A stretch of DNA of 64,000 nucleotides from Lentimicrobium sp. (GTDB taxonomy: Bacteria; Bacteroidota; Bacteroidia; Bacteroidales; Lentimicrobiaceae), in contig JAHYJC010000003.1 in the NCBI GenBank assembly GCA_019429275.1, positions 89,630 to 153,629 on the forward strand, written 5' to 3'. Each line of letters starts with the position of its first letter. Positions within the stretch are counted from its first letter, which is position 1. The position numbers and the translations under genes were made by a program. This document shows, piece after piece, positions 33,734 through 41,856 of this stretch. The notes under the pieces were generated by a model. It searched no databases. It saw nothing but the letters and a program-made list of their open reading frames with translations, and was not told the DNA's origin.

Positions 33734-36700
33734 CTACCTTGCAATCAATATTCGAGTAGTAAAGATATCACCGTTTACTGATTTCAACCTTACCAGGTAT
33801 AAACCTTGCTTCAAATTTGAAACATTAAGCTGGTAATTAATCTGGTTAACGTCTGCCCTATACACTAATTGCCCGGTTGCATTAAAGAGTTCAAATTCCC
33901 TGATATTCTCATTATTCATGAAATACATGAATTCTGAAGCAGGGTTGGGAAAAATCTTTAGTTGGTTTCCCCAAATATCGGGAACAGAAACAATAGATTG
34001 GAAAATGGCAATGAGTGTAATATCGCCGGAAATAGTAATCTCATTTTCAGGCACCTCTGAAACAATATTATCATCTGCATCAGTCCATTTCATGAAAATA
34101 AAACCATCGTTTGGAACTGCATTTACCGTTACAGTCGTACCAGCGATATAAGTACCAGCCCCACTAACAGTACCTGACTCTTCAGGTTGAACAAGCAGGG
34201 TAAGGGTGTACATGGGTAATCCGGTAACTTCAAGGGTAACAGGTACAATAACCAGTCCTTCATTAATAGAGTTATTATTGATCCTGATGTTGGCTGTATA
34301 AGTTCCAGGCTCAAGGTCTGTGGCATCGAAGCTTACGGTAACAATTTGACTTTGATCTTCCTCAACGTTCCCTGATTCAGGATTTATGGTAAGCCACTGT
34401 ACGCCGCCATACTGCAATCTGGCACGAATATTCCAGTTTCCGTTCAGTCCGTAATCTGAAAGATGTTCCCATTGGGCCGGGTCCTGTGAAAGCAGATTAC
34501 CGTCTAAATTGGCCGGTCCCCCATCAATACCCAAAACATAAACACCTGCATCGTGTGTAATCATAAAACCAACCCAAAGATCGGCACCACTTACTTGCAA
34601 AACTTCATCCAGCTCTACGGTATTCCAGCTTGCCACAGCGGGTGTAAATACCTGTTCATGTAAAAGGGCACCGGGAGTTGTGGTTGTACCTGCATCCCAT
34701 ATCATAAGTTTAATTTCAGTTGGAACATCTCCTATATAAACATCAACTGATTCAAGCAAATATCCACCAAAAGGAGCCACCATTTGCGAGGGATAACGGG
34801 CTGCACCATAAAAGGTACCACCGGCATTAAGTCCTATGGCATCTACATTGGCACCGTCATAGTTAAGGATAACGTCACTTTTATCATTGGCTTTGCTTGC
34901 AGGATGGAAACCATCGGTACCTTCCTTTTTGTCAAGTTGCAGATTTCCTCTATCAGCAAATTTTGTTCTGCCTACAGGTACTTCCTGTACTTTTGCATCA
35001 TCAACCACATATTGAATAACTGCATTGTAAGTAAGGTCGCCGTCACCGGTATTGGAAATTTCAAGGGTTTGTTCTGAAGTTTCCCCCATATCAAGGGTTT
35101 CGTTAAGACTTAAAGGATTCACTTCAATAACAGGTTGCGCCGAAGCAAAGTCAATCATAAAGGTAACATCATTGCCATCAGGGTCAATACCTGCACCGAT
35201 GAAGCGGTTGCCATCAGCTGAAACACCGCTAATTGCGTAGAAAGTCCAGTCGGCTGCATCAAACCAACCGCGGTTAACTGCATAATCATTGAAAGTGGTT
35301 AAGATTCCGGCGGGAGTTCTTACAAAGGCTCTTCTTAGGTCAGGAAACGGAGGAAAGCCTTCGGCGGTAAAACCAAAAATATATCCGTCATTGGAAACGG
35401 CTGCTGGATTAATAAATCCTTCATTAAGGGTATTCTCAAAAAAGATGGTCACTTGGGTATCGGAATTCCAGAGAAAACCTTCGCTGGACCTGGTTCCGGT
35501 TACATATAACCCATTTGGAGAAGCTGCATTTGCTTCGCCCCCAGCAGTTTGATCAATAAAGATTACTTCATTGTTATACCAAATCAGCGGTGAGCGGCTC
35601 ACACTTGTTGTTACCCCCCAGCCGTAAACAACTTCACCATTGGCATTAATACCATTGGGGCGGTTACCCTCGGGCAATGAAGGATGAACCCCAATATTAT
35701 CATACCCATCTTCTTCTGTCCAACTGAACGCTTTGTATTGGTAAGGAGGATAATACTGCATTCCCACAATTTTTCCATCAGATGATATTCCCCATCCGTT
35801 ATTATAATCCGTCATGAAAAATTCGGGTACATCAGGGTTTATTCCCAGAAATTCAAAATCAGTATGATCAGGGCTCCAGCGACCTGTAACCTGCACCGGA
35901 TTTCCATTATACAGCAATTCAGGATCGTTGTAGGTTACAACAACCTCGCCTGAATTTGAAACACCGTTAACATCTGCTGTAATATTCATTACTCCGGTTG
36001 CTTCTGACCAATAATAGCCCGACTGCCCGCCAAAAGGTGTTCCAACTACATGTTGTCCGTTTTCGGAAATGGCTATCGGGAAAGTATATGTATTTTGTAA
36101 AACAACCAGGTTTACAGGAGCTACATCAATAACATTCATTGTAACCGGAATGGTAACTTCGGGATTTTCAGCATCATTGGAAGTAACAGTAATGCTGGCA
36201 GTATAAGAACCAAAATCCAGCCCCATTCCGTGGAAAGTGAGTTGAACGATTTGGGTTGAATTGCCTGCAACAGAGCCTGAAACCGGATCGATTGTCAACC
36301 AGCCTTCCTCCTCCACATAATTCACTTCAACATCAAAGGTAAGAGCACCAATACCTGCATTGTGAATGTTGATCCTGTTGGTGGATGTGCCGGTCTGGGA
36401 TACTGACTGTTCAATTTCTTGGGGTAGAATCACCATCACAGGATCAGTATCAAGCTCTTCGCCCAATGCAATATCATCTACGAACCAGTAATGAGCATAA
36501 TCCCCTTCATAACGAAAAGCGATATAAATATCTTCACCTGCATAAACTTCCAGATCAATAATGACCTGCACCCACTGGTCGGTTACTTCGGCAACTGTCC
36601 ATACTTCCACATATTCATTATCAGCAGGATCAGGACTTCCGGAACTAACCAGAACGCTGTTTTTGCCATAGAAGAATGCATCACCATTGAATTGCCAGAA

Positions 36701-36991
36701 AGTTAAATAGAAAAATCCTTCTGTTGGCATGCTGATTTGTGGTGTTACCAACCAACCATCCTGCAATCCTGAAGCAAAGTAGTGTAAAGCTGATTGTGAA
36801 CCGTCGGGTGTATGGTTATTGTTGGTAGTAATTTCCCAGGTTGCATCTCCAGCCTGGTTGTAAACTGTCCATCCAGAAGGAATACCAGCGCTTCCTTCAA
36901 AATTCTCCATAAAGGGATAATCGGCCATGGCCGGCTTCATGCACAGAAATAATAGCGCTGTTAAGAGCGTAAAAAGTAATTTTCTTTTCAT
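33734..36991 (-). CDS. Large secreted T9SS-sorted protein with choice-of-anchor J and InlB-type repeat domains
   Basis: A 1085-residue protein with signal peptide (LLFTLLTALLFLCMKPAMA), a choice-of-anchor J/MAM-like beta sandwich (about 25-175), two BACON-like immunoglobulin-type domains (about 190-290 and 625-945, split by insertions), a middle region with repeated GYYWSEATG and AFSWTEEDGY motifs resembling extracellular HAF repeats, an InlB B-repeat (about 945-1010: EESGTVSGAGTYIAGTTV) and a C-terminal T9SS type A sorting domain (LKIFPNPASEF ... GLYLVRLKS). It should be exported through T9SS and attached to or released from the surface; probably binding rather than catalytic. No T9SS machinery genes are in the window. 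Confidence 0.88.
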   Translation of the reverse strand: MKRKLLFTLLTALLFLCMKPAMADYPFMENFEGSAGIPSGWTVYNQAGDATWEITTNNNHTPDGSQSALHYFASGLQDGWLVTPQISMPTEGFFYLTFWQFNGDAFFYGKNSVLVSSGSPDPADNEYVEVWTVAEVTDQWVQVIIDLEVYAGEDIYIAFRYEGDYAHYWFVDDIALGEELDTDPVMVILPQEIEQSVSQTGTSTNRINIHNAGIGALTFDVEVNYVEEEGWLTIDPVSGSVAGNSTQIVQLTFHGMGLDFGSYTASITVTSNDAENPEVTIPVTMNVIDVAPVNLVVLQNTYTFPIAISENGQHVVGTPFGGQSGYYWSEATGVMNITADVNGVSNSGEVVVTYNDPELLYNGNPVQVTGRWSPDHTDFEFLGINPDVPEFFMTDYNNGWGISSDGKIVGMQYYPPYQYKAFSWTEEDGYDNIGVHPSLPEGNRPNGINANGEVVYGWGVTTSVSRSPLIWYNNEVIFIDQTAGGEANAASPNGLYVTGTRSSEGFLWNSDTQVTIFFENTLNEGFINPAAVSNDGYIFGFTAEGFPPFPDLRRAFVRTPAGILTTFNDYAVNRGWFDAADWTFYAISGVSADGNRFIGAGIDPDGNDVTFMIDFASAQPVIEVNPLSLNETLDMGETSEQTLEISNTGDGDLTYNAVIQYVVDDAKVQEVPVGRTKFADRGNLQLDKKEGTDGFHPASKANDKSDVILNYDGANVDAIGLNAGGTFYGAARYPSQMVAPFGGYLLESVDVYIGDVPTEIKLMIWDAGTTTTPGALLHEQVFTPAVASWNTVELDEVLQVSGADLWVGFMITHDAGVYVLGIDGGPANLDGNLLSQDPAQWEHLSDYGLNGNWNIRARLQYGGVQWLTINPESGNVEEDQSQIVTVSFDATDLEPGTYTANIRINNNSINEGLVIVPVTLEVTGLPMYTLTLLVQPEESGTVSGAGTYIAGTTVTVNAVPNDGFIFMKWTDADDNIVSEVPENEITISGDITLIAIFQSIVSVPDIWGNQLKIFPNPASEFMYFMNNENIREFELFNATGQLVYRADVNQINYQLNVSNLKQGLYLVRLKSVNGDIFTTRILIAR

Positions 36992-37081
36992 TATTTGTCT
37001 GGTTTTAGTTAGTAAATTGCCTAACTCGGCAAGTTTGGTTTATTAATCAGCATTGATAATTTTAAATCCACAATAAAATCA

Positions 37082-37261
37082 TCAGGAATTATCATCAGGT
37101 TCAAATCCTTGTTTTTTTTTCTTTTCAAAAAACGCATAGATTTTTTTCAAAGCTTCATTTTTCAGCTTCATTTGCTCCAGCAAAACATCCAATTCTGAAT
37201 CGGGAGATCCGGTTTTTTCTTTTACTGTCTTTTCTTTTCCGGAAGATTTGTGTGCCGGCAT
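37082..37261 (-). CDS. Small acidic-basic protein of unknown function (59 aa)
   Basis: An ATG-started frame of 59 residues (MPAHKSSGKEKTVKE...DDNS), charged throughout with one short amphipathic helix (DVLLEQMKLKNEALKKIYAF) and an acidic end. It sits alone in the 410-bp gap between the T9SS gene and the TPR-LuxR gene. Codon use is ordinary and an 8-codon Lys/Phe-rich stretch fits a poly-A tract. No family recognised; could be chance. Confidence 0.4.
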   Translation of the reverse strand: MPAHKSSGKEKTVKEKTGSPDSELDVLLEQMKLKNEALKKIYAFFEKKKKQGFEPDDNS

Positions 37262-37312
37262 CGCAAATTAAATTTTCTGCAATGATACCCTACAAAATTG
37301 GGTGGAAGCAAA

Positions 37313-37347
37313 TTTTTATACTGCACTTAGCTGCCACAGTATAAAAA
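37313..37347. repeat. Inverted repeat in the 36992-37401 gap
   Basis: TTTTTATACTG and CAGTATAAAAA form an 11-bp perfect stem with a 13-nt loop, 55 bp after the TPR-LuxR stop. On either strand the T run lies before and the A run after the stem, so it does not look like a classic terminator. The rest of this 410-bp gap holds only the 59-residue frame and a small TTGCC/GGCAA palindrome near 37019-37034. Confidence 0.4.
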
Positions 37348-37401
37348 AAACACTGCAACAAAACTGCTACATCGAAACATAAAATACTGGAGTTCTGAAG
37401 C

Positions 37402-39084
37402 TTAAATGCTGAGTAAAAAATCGATAAGATTTACATCGGAATTGGTAAGATGGAGTTTTTTGCGCAAGCGGGTGCGGGCCACTTCAATACTTCGCAACGA
37501 CTGACCAGTAATGGAAGAGATTTCTTTGGTGGTCATATTAAGCCGCAGGAATGCACAGAGGCGTCTTTCATTAAGGCTTAAATCGGGATTGATCTGTTTG
37601 AGTTTCTCATAAAAATCATTATGCACCTGGTGAAAACGCATTTCAAACTCCTGCCACACCGATTCATCCTGTGTTTTTTCCAAATCACGAATGATCCCTT
37701 TTATGAGTTCCTGTTGCTCACGATTCAAGCCATGGCTATACATTAGGAGTTTTTGAGTGATTTCATTAACCAGTTCATTTTTCCTTATCTGGTACATCAC
37801 ATTGGTAGTGAGCTCCTTGTTTTTTATCTCCAGCTCATTTTCAAGATTCTGCATTACAAGTTGATTTCTCTCCGACTCCAGCAAAAAATTTTCATTTGCC
37901 AGTTGCAATCTGCGGGCACGGCTTCTCGTAAGAAAGAACAATAAACCGAGAATTACTGCAATAAGAAGCACCAAGCCTCCGCTGAATTTATATCTCTGTT
38001 CCTTTCTTCGTTGTTCCATCTGCCTGAGTAATTCTCTCTCCTGGAATTGTGCGGTAATTTCCAGCCTTGTTATCTCCCGGTGGGTCTCCTCATTATTAAG
38101 TTGATCACTGTAATCTTTAAACTTTTTGTGAAATTTAAGGGCAGAGTCGGCCTGGTTTTGAAATTCGTAATACTCATACAACTGGCTTGAGAAATTAATA
38201 AGCAATTGCAAACTTCCCAGGCGCTCGGCAAGAGCCATTCCACTGTAGGCATAATCAAATGCAACAGCATAATTCTCGTTATTAAAATGAAACTGCCCAA
38301 GATTGCGGTACGAGGAAGCCTGTCCATGCCTGTCGCCGGAATTCATCCGTATGTCAAATGCATCATTCATTTCCCTGAGCGCTTCATCAGGCCTACCCAT
38401 TTCGCCATAGAGTTTACCCATGTTGTTGAGCAAACGAGCCAGCACCAACTCCTGTCCTGGAATGCGCCGGGCAATACTGGCTCCCCGCAGGTAATATTCC
38501 AGTGCATCTTCCGGAAAGCCAAGGTTTTCATAGGCCACACCCAGGTTGTTATAAATGGTAGGCAATTCAACTCGAGGCAACGTATCCGATTCAGACTTTG
38601 CAGCATCCATTTCTTCTATAAGTCTGATTACATCCATCAGGTCATCGCGGGTTTCTTCAAATTTCTGCATCATCAGCTTTATGGATCCAATATTGATCAT
38701 TCCCTTGAGCACTCCATCGTTGTTTCCCAATTGTTTATTTAGGTCCCTGAACTCGTAATAGTGCTTTGCTGCCAAATCAAGCAAGCCATATTGAAAACAA
38801 ACGAAACCCATATTAGAAAGTGCCAGAGAAATAAGATTTGAATTCTTACTTAACCTGGAAGTTTCCAATGCCCTTTCGGCATATTTCAGTCCCGTGGAAA
38901 GATCATCCAGGGAATATTCCTGAGAAATTTCAATCAGTAAATGCACACGTAAAGAATCATCAGTAGCCATCTCAAGCTGATAAGTCAGAGAATCAAGCTT
39001 CTGAATATCTTGCCCTGAGAGGTTTACTGAAAGGGCAGAAAAAAGAATCACAAGAAGAGTAAAAAAACAGCTACTTCTCTTCAA
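37402..39084 (-). CDS. TPR-containing LuxR-type regulator with membrane helix
   Basis: A 560-residue protein. Signal peptide (CFFTLLVILFSALSVNLSG), about seven TPR repeats (about 40-330; NNLGVAYENLGFPEDALEYY, NNMGKLYGEMGRPDEALREM), one membrane helix (GLVLLIAVILGLLFFLT, about 370), a coiled-coil linker and a C-terminal LuxR-type HTH (about 495-555: LNERRLCAFLRLNMTTKEIS and IEVARTRLRKKL). The TPR part faces the periplasm and the HTH the cytoplasm, a one-component regulator common in Bacteroidota. The start is taken as TTG at 39084, which begins the signal peptide; the longer GTG-started frame overlaps a TAAATTTG promoter element. Target unknown. Confidence 0.82.
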   Translation of the reverse strand: MKRSSCFFTLLVILFSALSVNLSGQDIQKLDSLTYQLEMATDDSLRVHLLIEISQEYSLDDLSTGLKYAERALETSRLSKNSNLISLALSNMGFVCFQYGLLDLAAKHYYEFRDLNKQLGNNDGVLKGMINIGSIKLMMQKFEETRDDLMDVIRLIEEMDAAKSESDTLPRVELPTIYNNLGVAYENLGFPEDALEYYLRGASIARRIPGQELVLARLLNNMGKLYGEMGRPDEALREMNDAFDIRMNSGDRHGQASSYRNLGQFHFNNENYAVAFDYAYSGMALAERLGSLQLLINFSSQLYEYYEFQNQADSALKFHKKFKDYSDQLNNEETHREITRLEITAQFQERELLRQMEQRRKEQRYKFSGGLVLLIAVILGLLFFLTRSRARRLQLANENFLLESERNQLVMQNLENELEIKNKELTTNVMYQIRKNELVNEITQKLLMYSHGLNREQQELIKGIIRDLEKTQDESVWQEFEMRFHQVHNDFYEKLKQINPDLSLNERRLCAFLRLNMTTKEISSITGQSLRSIEVARTRLRKKLHLTNSDVNLIDFLLSI

Positions 39085-39110
39085 TGAATTAGGGTGTTGG
39101 TTTGACCAAA

Positions 39111-39118
39111 CAAATTTA
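39111..39118 (-). promoter_or_regulatory. -7 promoter element TAAATTTG
   Basis: Minus-strand TAAATTTG 27 bp before the TTG start of the TPR-LuxR gene. It lies inside the longest reading frame and is the reason for choosing the shorter protein. Confidence 0.45.
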
Positions 39119-39256
39119 TCAAAAAACACACTTAAACGGGCCTTAAATTTTTTTAACGATAATCAAAAGCCCAGTTAATGGTACCCGAAAATTATCGGAA
39201 AAAATCAATTAAACCCTAAATGGACAAAAAGGAACCCATTTGTTCGGCACAAAACA

Positions 39257-39290
39257 AAACCGACCCGAAGCATGTGCTTCGGGTCGGTTT
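39257..39290 (-). terminator. Hairpin terminator downstream of the 39.3-40.3 kb unit
   Basis: AAACCGACCCGAAGCA and TGCTTCGGGTCGGTTT form a 16-bp perfect stem around a 2-nt centre; on the minus strand T-rich sequence follows. It ends the transcription unit of the two pseudogenes. Confidence 0.8.
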
Positions 39291-39311
39291 TGAAAAAAAT
39301 ATTAAATCTGG

Positions 39312-39883
39312 TTAATAGCGGGCAACCAGGTTAATCTTCAGGTTGATATTATCGTTGATCAGATTGTCGCGGAGGTTGTCGAAGTAACGTCCCGAACCGA
39401 AGCGCACATCGTAAAGCAAACGGTCAAAATCAAAATCGGCATAAGTATCAATTCCACCTTCAACATGGTTTACTATGGAATTAAAGGCCAAGCTTTGAGT
39501 AATGTCCTTAATGGTAAGGTTGCCAGAAATCCGGTAGTTGGCTTCACCATCAACTGCAAAGCTAACGCCTGCTTTGTCATTCTCGTTTTTCAGAAGTACA
39601 ACTGCCAGGCCATCGAAATCCTCACTGATTTTACTGACTGTCCTTGTAATTTCGAGAATTTTCGAATCGCCATCGGCTGAGAGGTATTTTTCATTGGCAG
39701 TCGCATTGTTTTCAAAATATTCCTGTAATATCCGCGCACTGGAAGCAGTAAAGTCTGTTTTTGCAGACTGAGTGTCGCGATGGGGTTTGTTGAACATATA
39801 ATAGGCTGTCGATAGCCCTATGAGCAAACCTACTATCAAAAGTATTGCCCCGATTTTTACTATTTTTTTGTTTTCAGTGTCGT
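39312..39883 (-). pseudogene. Chimera of broken OB-fold gene and YceI tail
   Basis: Residues equal to the OB-fold protein at 31767 (GLLIGLSTAYYMFNKPHRDT through NENDKAGVSF) join, near an AGCTAAC at about 39560, to the C-terminal half of a classical YceI protein (GNLTIKDITQSLAF, DRLLYDVRFGSGRYFDNL). The start codon has changed from ATG to ACG (CAT to CGT at 39881-39883 on the plus strand), and a T run in the first codons is 7 long instead of 8, so the membrane helix is out of frame with the former start. The open frame starts only at a TTG inside the helix. The OB domain is cut in half and the YceI part lacks its N-terminus, so I call it dead, although the in-frame join is striking. Confidence 0.8.
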
Positions 39884-39893
39884 GGTTATTTTA

Positions 39894-40249
39894 TTAAACG
39901 ATGATAACATGGTATCCTTCAATAAAGAGGTTCCTGAGACTTGAATGGTTTTTATATTCATCAAGCAATGTTAAACCTGCTTTTTCATCTTCGCTTTTTA
40001 CACCAAAGGCTTGTGCGCAATAGGCGCATACTCCGGTAATTTTACTTTTTAATTCAGTATACATTGAATGAAGTATGTGATCTTCCTTTTCCATTTCACC
40101 AATCCATTTTGTTCCGGCTCCTTCGAATATAAATTTAAGTTCATCGCCATTTTCAAGGGCTTCATTGCCAGTACAAATGCATTTGAAACTTTTCCTAAAG
40201 CTTCCTTGGTAATTGTGTTTGCAAAGACAATGATTGCAATTTTTGCCAT
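39894..40249 (-). pseudogene. Frameshifted DsrE gene
   Basis: Near-identical to the intact DsrE gene at 32263. The start MAKIAIIVFANTITKEALG is kept, but one T is missing near 40166 (TTCATTGCC here, TTCATTTGCC there), so the frame breaks after about 27 residues and resumes in another frame through the CAYCAQAFG motif to the end. An ECF-type promoter still lies upstream. Confidence 0.88.
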
Positions 40250-40290
40250 TTTGATTTTTTTAGTTTATTTCTTTTTAATTTCAAACAAAC

Positions 40291-40316
40291 AATCGATAAA
40301 AAATGAATTCCTGACA
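40291..40316 (-). promoter_or_regulatory. ECF-type promoter motif, site 2 (DsrE pseudogene unit)
   Basis: Minus strand TGTCAGGA (40309-40316), 13 bp, CGATT (40291-40295), one change from CGACT. It is the copy-B version of site 1 and is kept although the gene behind it is broken; it counts only partly as independent evidence. Confidence 0.5.
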
Positions 40317-40327
40317 CAATAGAAAAA

Positions 40328-40356
40328 AAAATCAGTACAATTATTGTACTGATTTT
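40328..40356 (-). terminator. Intrinsic terminator of the pentose-phosphate operon
   Basis: A 13-bp perfect stem AAAATCAGTACAA / TTGTACTGATTTT with a 3-nt loop, followed on the minus strand by a run of T. It lies 31 bp after the epimerase stop and just before ECF site 2. A decayed form is seen at the same place in copy A. Confidence 0.88.
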
Positions 40357-40386
40357 AACTATTTAAAAATGAAGATTAAACCCTTG

Positions 40387-41109
40387 TCAGAGTATTTCGA
40401 TTTTTTTATAGAAATCTTTACCAAAAGGCGATATGTAGTCTATGTTAAGTTTTTTGTAAACTAAATTGGGAATCCCGATGTCAGCAACATAAAGTTCTCC
40501 ACTTACTTCAGGAAAGAGGCCTGTTTTTGGGAGCGCCAGTGTAAGCGTTGCATTGGGGTTAATGTGATTAACGGCTCTTTTCCCGGTTGTTGAGTCGATT
40601 CCCGATGGCACATCGAGTGATATAACAACCGCTGATTTTTTGGCAACATACTGTATCATTATTAAAGCATTGCCTTTTGGTTCGCCGGTCAGACTATACC
40701 CGATTATGGCATCGAGGATCAAATCAGGCTTTTCATTTTGAAGCTCATTCACCGGTATAACTTTCGCGGATGTGGATTTCAAAATATGAAGCTGATAAGC
40801 CGTAACTTCTTTTAGGTGGCTTGTGTCAGTGATGCAAACAGTAACATCGGCACCGTGATTTGCCAGATGGCGGGCTGCACAAATGCCTCCGCCACCATTT
40901 CCACCTGTTCCCGCAAGAACCAAAATGCGCGATGAATTCCAATTATCCCCTAGCTTTTCAAGTGCAAGCATACAAAGATTTCGGCCTGCATTTTCCATCA
41001 TCTGGTAAAGGTTGGGGCCGGTTTCTTCCATAGCAACGCGGTCGATTTCAACCATTTGTTCGGTATTTACGGCGGGAACTTCTATTCCGTTGTCAGCGAT
41101 AAACTTCAT
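40387..41109 (-). CDS. nnrE: NAD(P)H-hydrate epimerase
   Basis: A 240-residue protein equal to the YjeF N-terminal domain, without the kinase (dehydratase) domain. It shows ENAGRNLCMLAL, VLAGTGGNGGGGICAARHL (phosphate-binding loop), DLILDAIIGYSLTG with the catalytic Asp, and SLDVPSGIDSTTG. It epimerises R- to S-NAD(P)HX, repairing damaged cofactor in the cytoplasm; the partner dehydratase must lie elsewhere. It is the last gene of the pentose-phosphate operon, 3 bp after the HAD gene, a fitting place because heavy NADPH production makes NADPHX. Its C-terminal part is duplicated in copy A. Confidence 0.92.
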   Translation of the reverse strand: MKFIADNGIEVPAVNTEQMVEIDRVAMEETGPNLYQMMENAGRNLCMLALEKLGDNWNSSRILVLAGTGGNGGGGICAARHLANHGADVTVCITDTSHLKEVTAYQLHILKSTSAKVIPVNELQNEKPDLILDAIIGYSLTGEPKGNALIMIQYVAKKSAVVISLDVPSGIDSTTGKRAVNHINPNATLTLALPKTGLFPEVSGELYVADIGIPNLVYKKLNIDYISPFGKDFYKKIEIL

Positions 41110-41112
41110 GCT

Positions 41113-41850
41113 TTATTGATTTTTATATTTCGTCAAAAACTGATAAACGCTCGCTTTAAGTTCGGTCAGATCATCAATTATAAATTCATCAGGTAATAAA
41201 CCCGAATCATGCACGGAAGCCCGGGTGATGTCATTTGTAACGGCAAAAACATGCATTCCTGCGTTAAGTCCTGCTTTAATGCCATTCACTGAATCTTCAA
41301 TTACGAGGCATTCTTCAGCTTTTATTTTAAGGCTGTCCTTTGTTTTACTATAAATTTCAGGGTCAGGCTTTCCATTTTTTACGTTTTCACGCGTAACAAC
41401 CAGATGGAATTGTTGCCTGATATTCATAATCTCCAAAACACGCTCAACTTCGGGAAGGTTCGACATGGTTGCAAGTGCTGTCAGATAATTGTCGTTAAAC
41501 AGTGAATTAAGTAAGCCAAGATTATACGGACAGAAATGCGCTGAAAGCAGTTGGCTGTCGTTCAGGATGCTCTGGTAAATCGACAAACGTTCTGACAACA
41601 CCATTTGCTGAACCTGTTCTGTGCTTTTACTTTTATGATAAAAACTGAGTGCTGTTTCAAATTCCAGTACTAAACCATTGGCCACTTCATGGCGCGACAG
41701 TCCAACGTATCTGCCGAATCCTTCCATAACCCTTTTTACTTCCACCTCGCCTTTGGTTAATGCATTGATTGCCATCGCATAAGATTTGGCTTTCAGGATT
41801 TCAGTCTGGATCAGTGTTCCGTCCAGGTCAAAAATAATTGCTTTGATCAT
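41113..41850 (-). CDS. HAD superfamily phosphatase (beta-phosphoglucomutase-like)
   Basis: A 245-residue protein with HAD motif I FDLDGTLIQTE, motif II (ALATMSN), motif III Lys in NVKNGKPDPEIY and motif IV CLVIEDSVNGIKAG. This is subfamily I with an alpha-helical cap, as in beta-phosphoglucomutase and sugar-phosphate phosphatases. The gene lies 6 bp after pgi in the pentose-phosphate operon, so a sugar phosphate substrate is likely. A 144-bp internal piece recurs in the copy-A pseudogene. Confidence 0.85.
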   Translation of the reverse strand: MIKAIIFDLDGTLIQTEILKAKSYAMAINALTKGEVEVKRVMEGFGRYVGLSRHEVANGLVLEFETALSFYHKSKSTEQVQQMVLSERLSIYQSILNDSQLLSAHFCPYNLGLLNSLFNDNYLTALATMSNLPEVERVLEIMNIRQQFHLVVTRENVKNGKPDPEIYSKTKDSLKIKAEECLVIEDSVNGIKAGLNAGMHVFAVTNDITRASVHDSGLLPDEFIIDDLTELKASVYQFLTKYKNQ

Positions 41851-41856
41851 GGTGTA

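Larger units (their letters stand above)
39560..41508. repeat. Duplicated segment, copy B
   Basis: Second copy of the segment at 31928-33244, same orientation, about 6.3 kb away. Here the epimerase and HAD genes are whole while the OB-fold and DsrE genes are broken; copy A shows the opposite. Confidence 0.85.

Noticed and set aside
37313..37347. Intrinsic terminator of the TPR-LuxR gene
   Set aside because: The T run precedes and the A run follows the stem on both strands, the reverse of what a terminator needs.
39312..39839. Functional fusion protein of OB-fold and YceI
   Set aside because: No native start codon, frame shift in the first codons, and both domains are incomplete.
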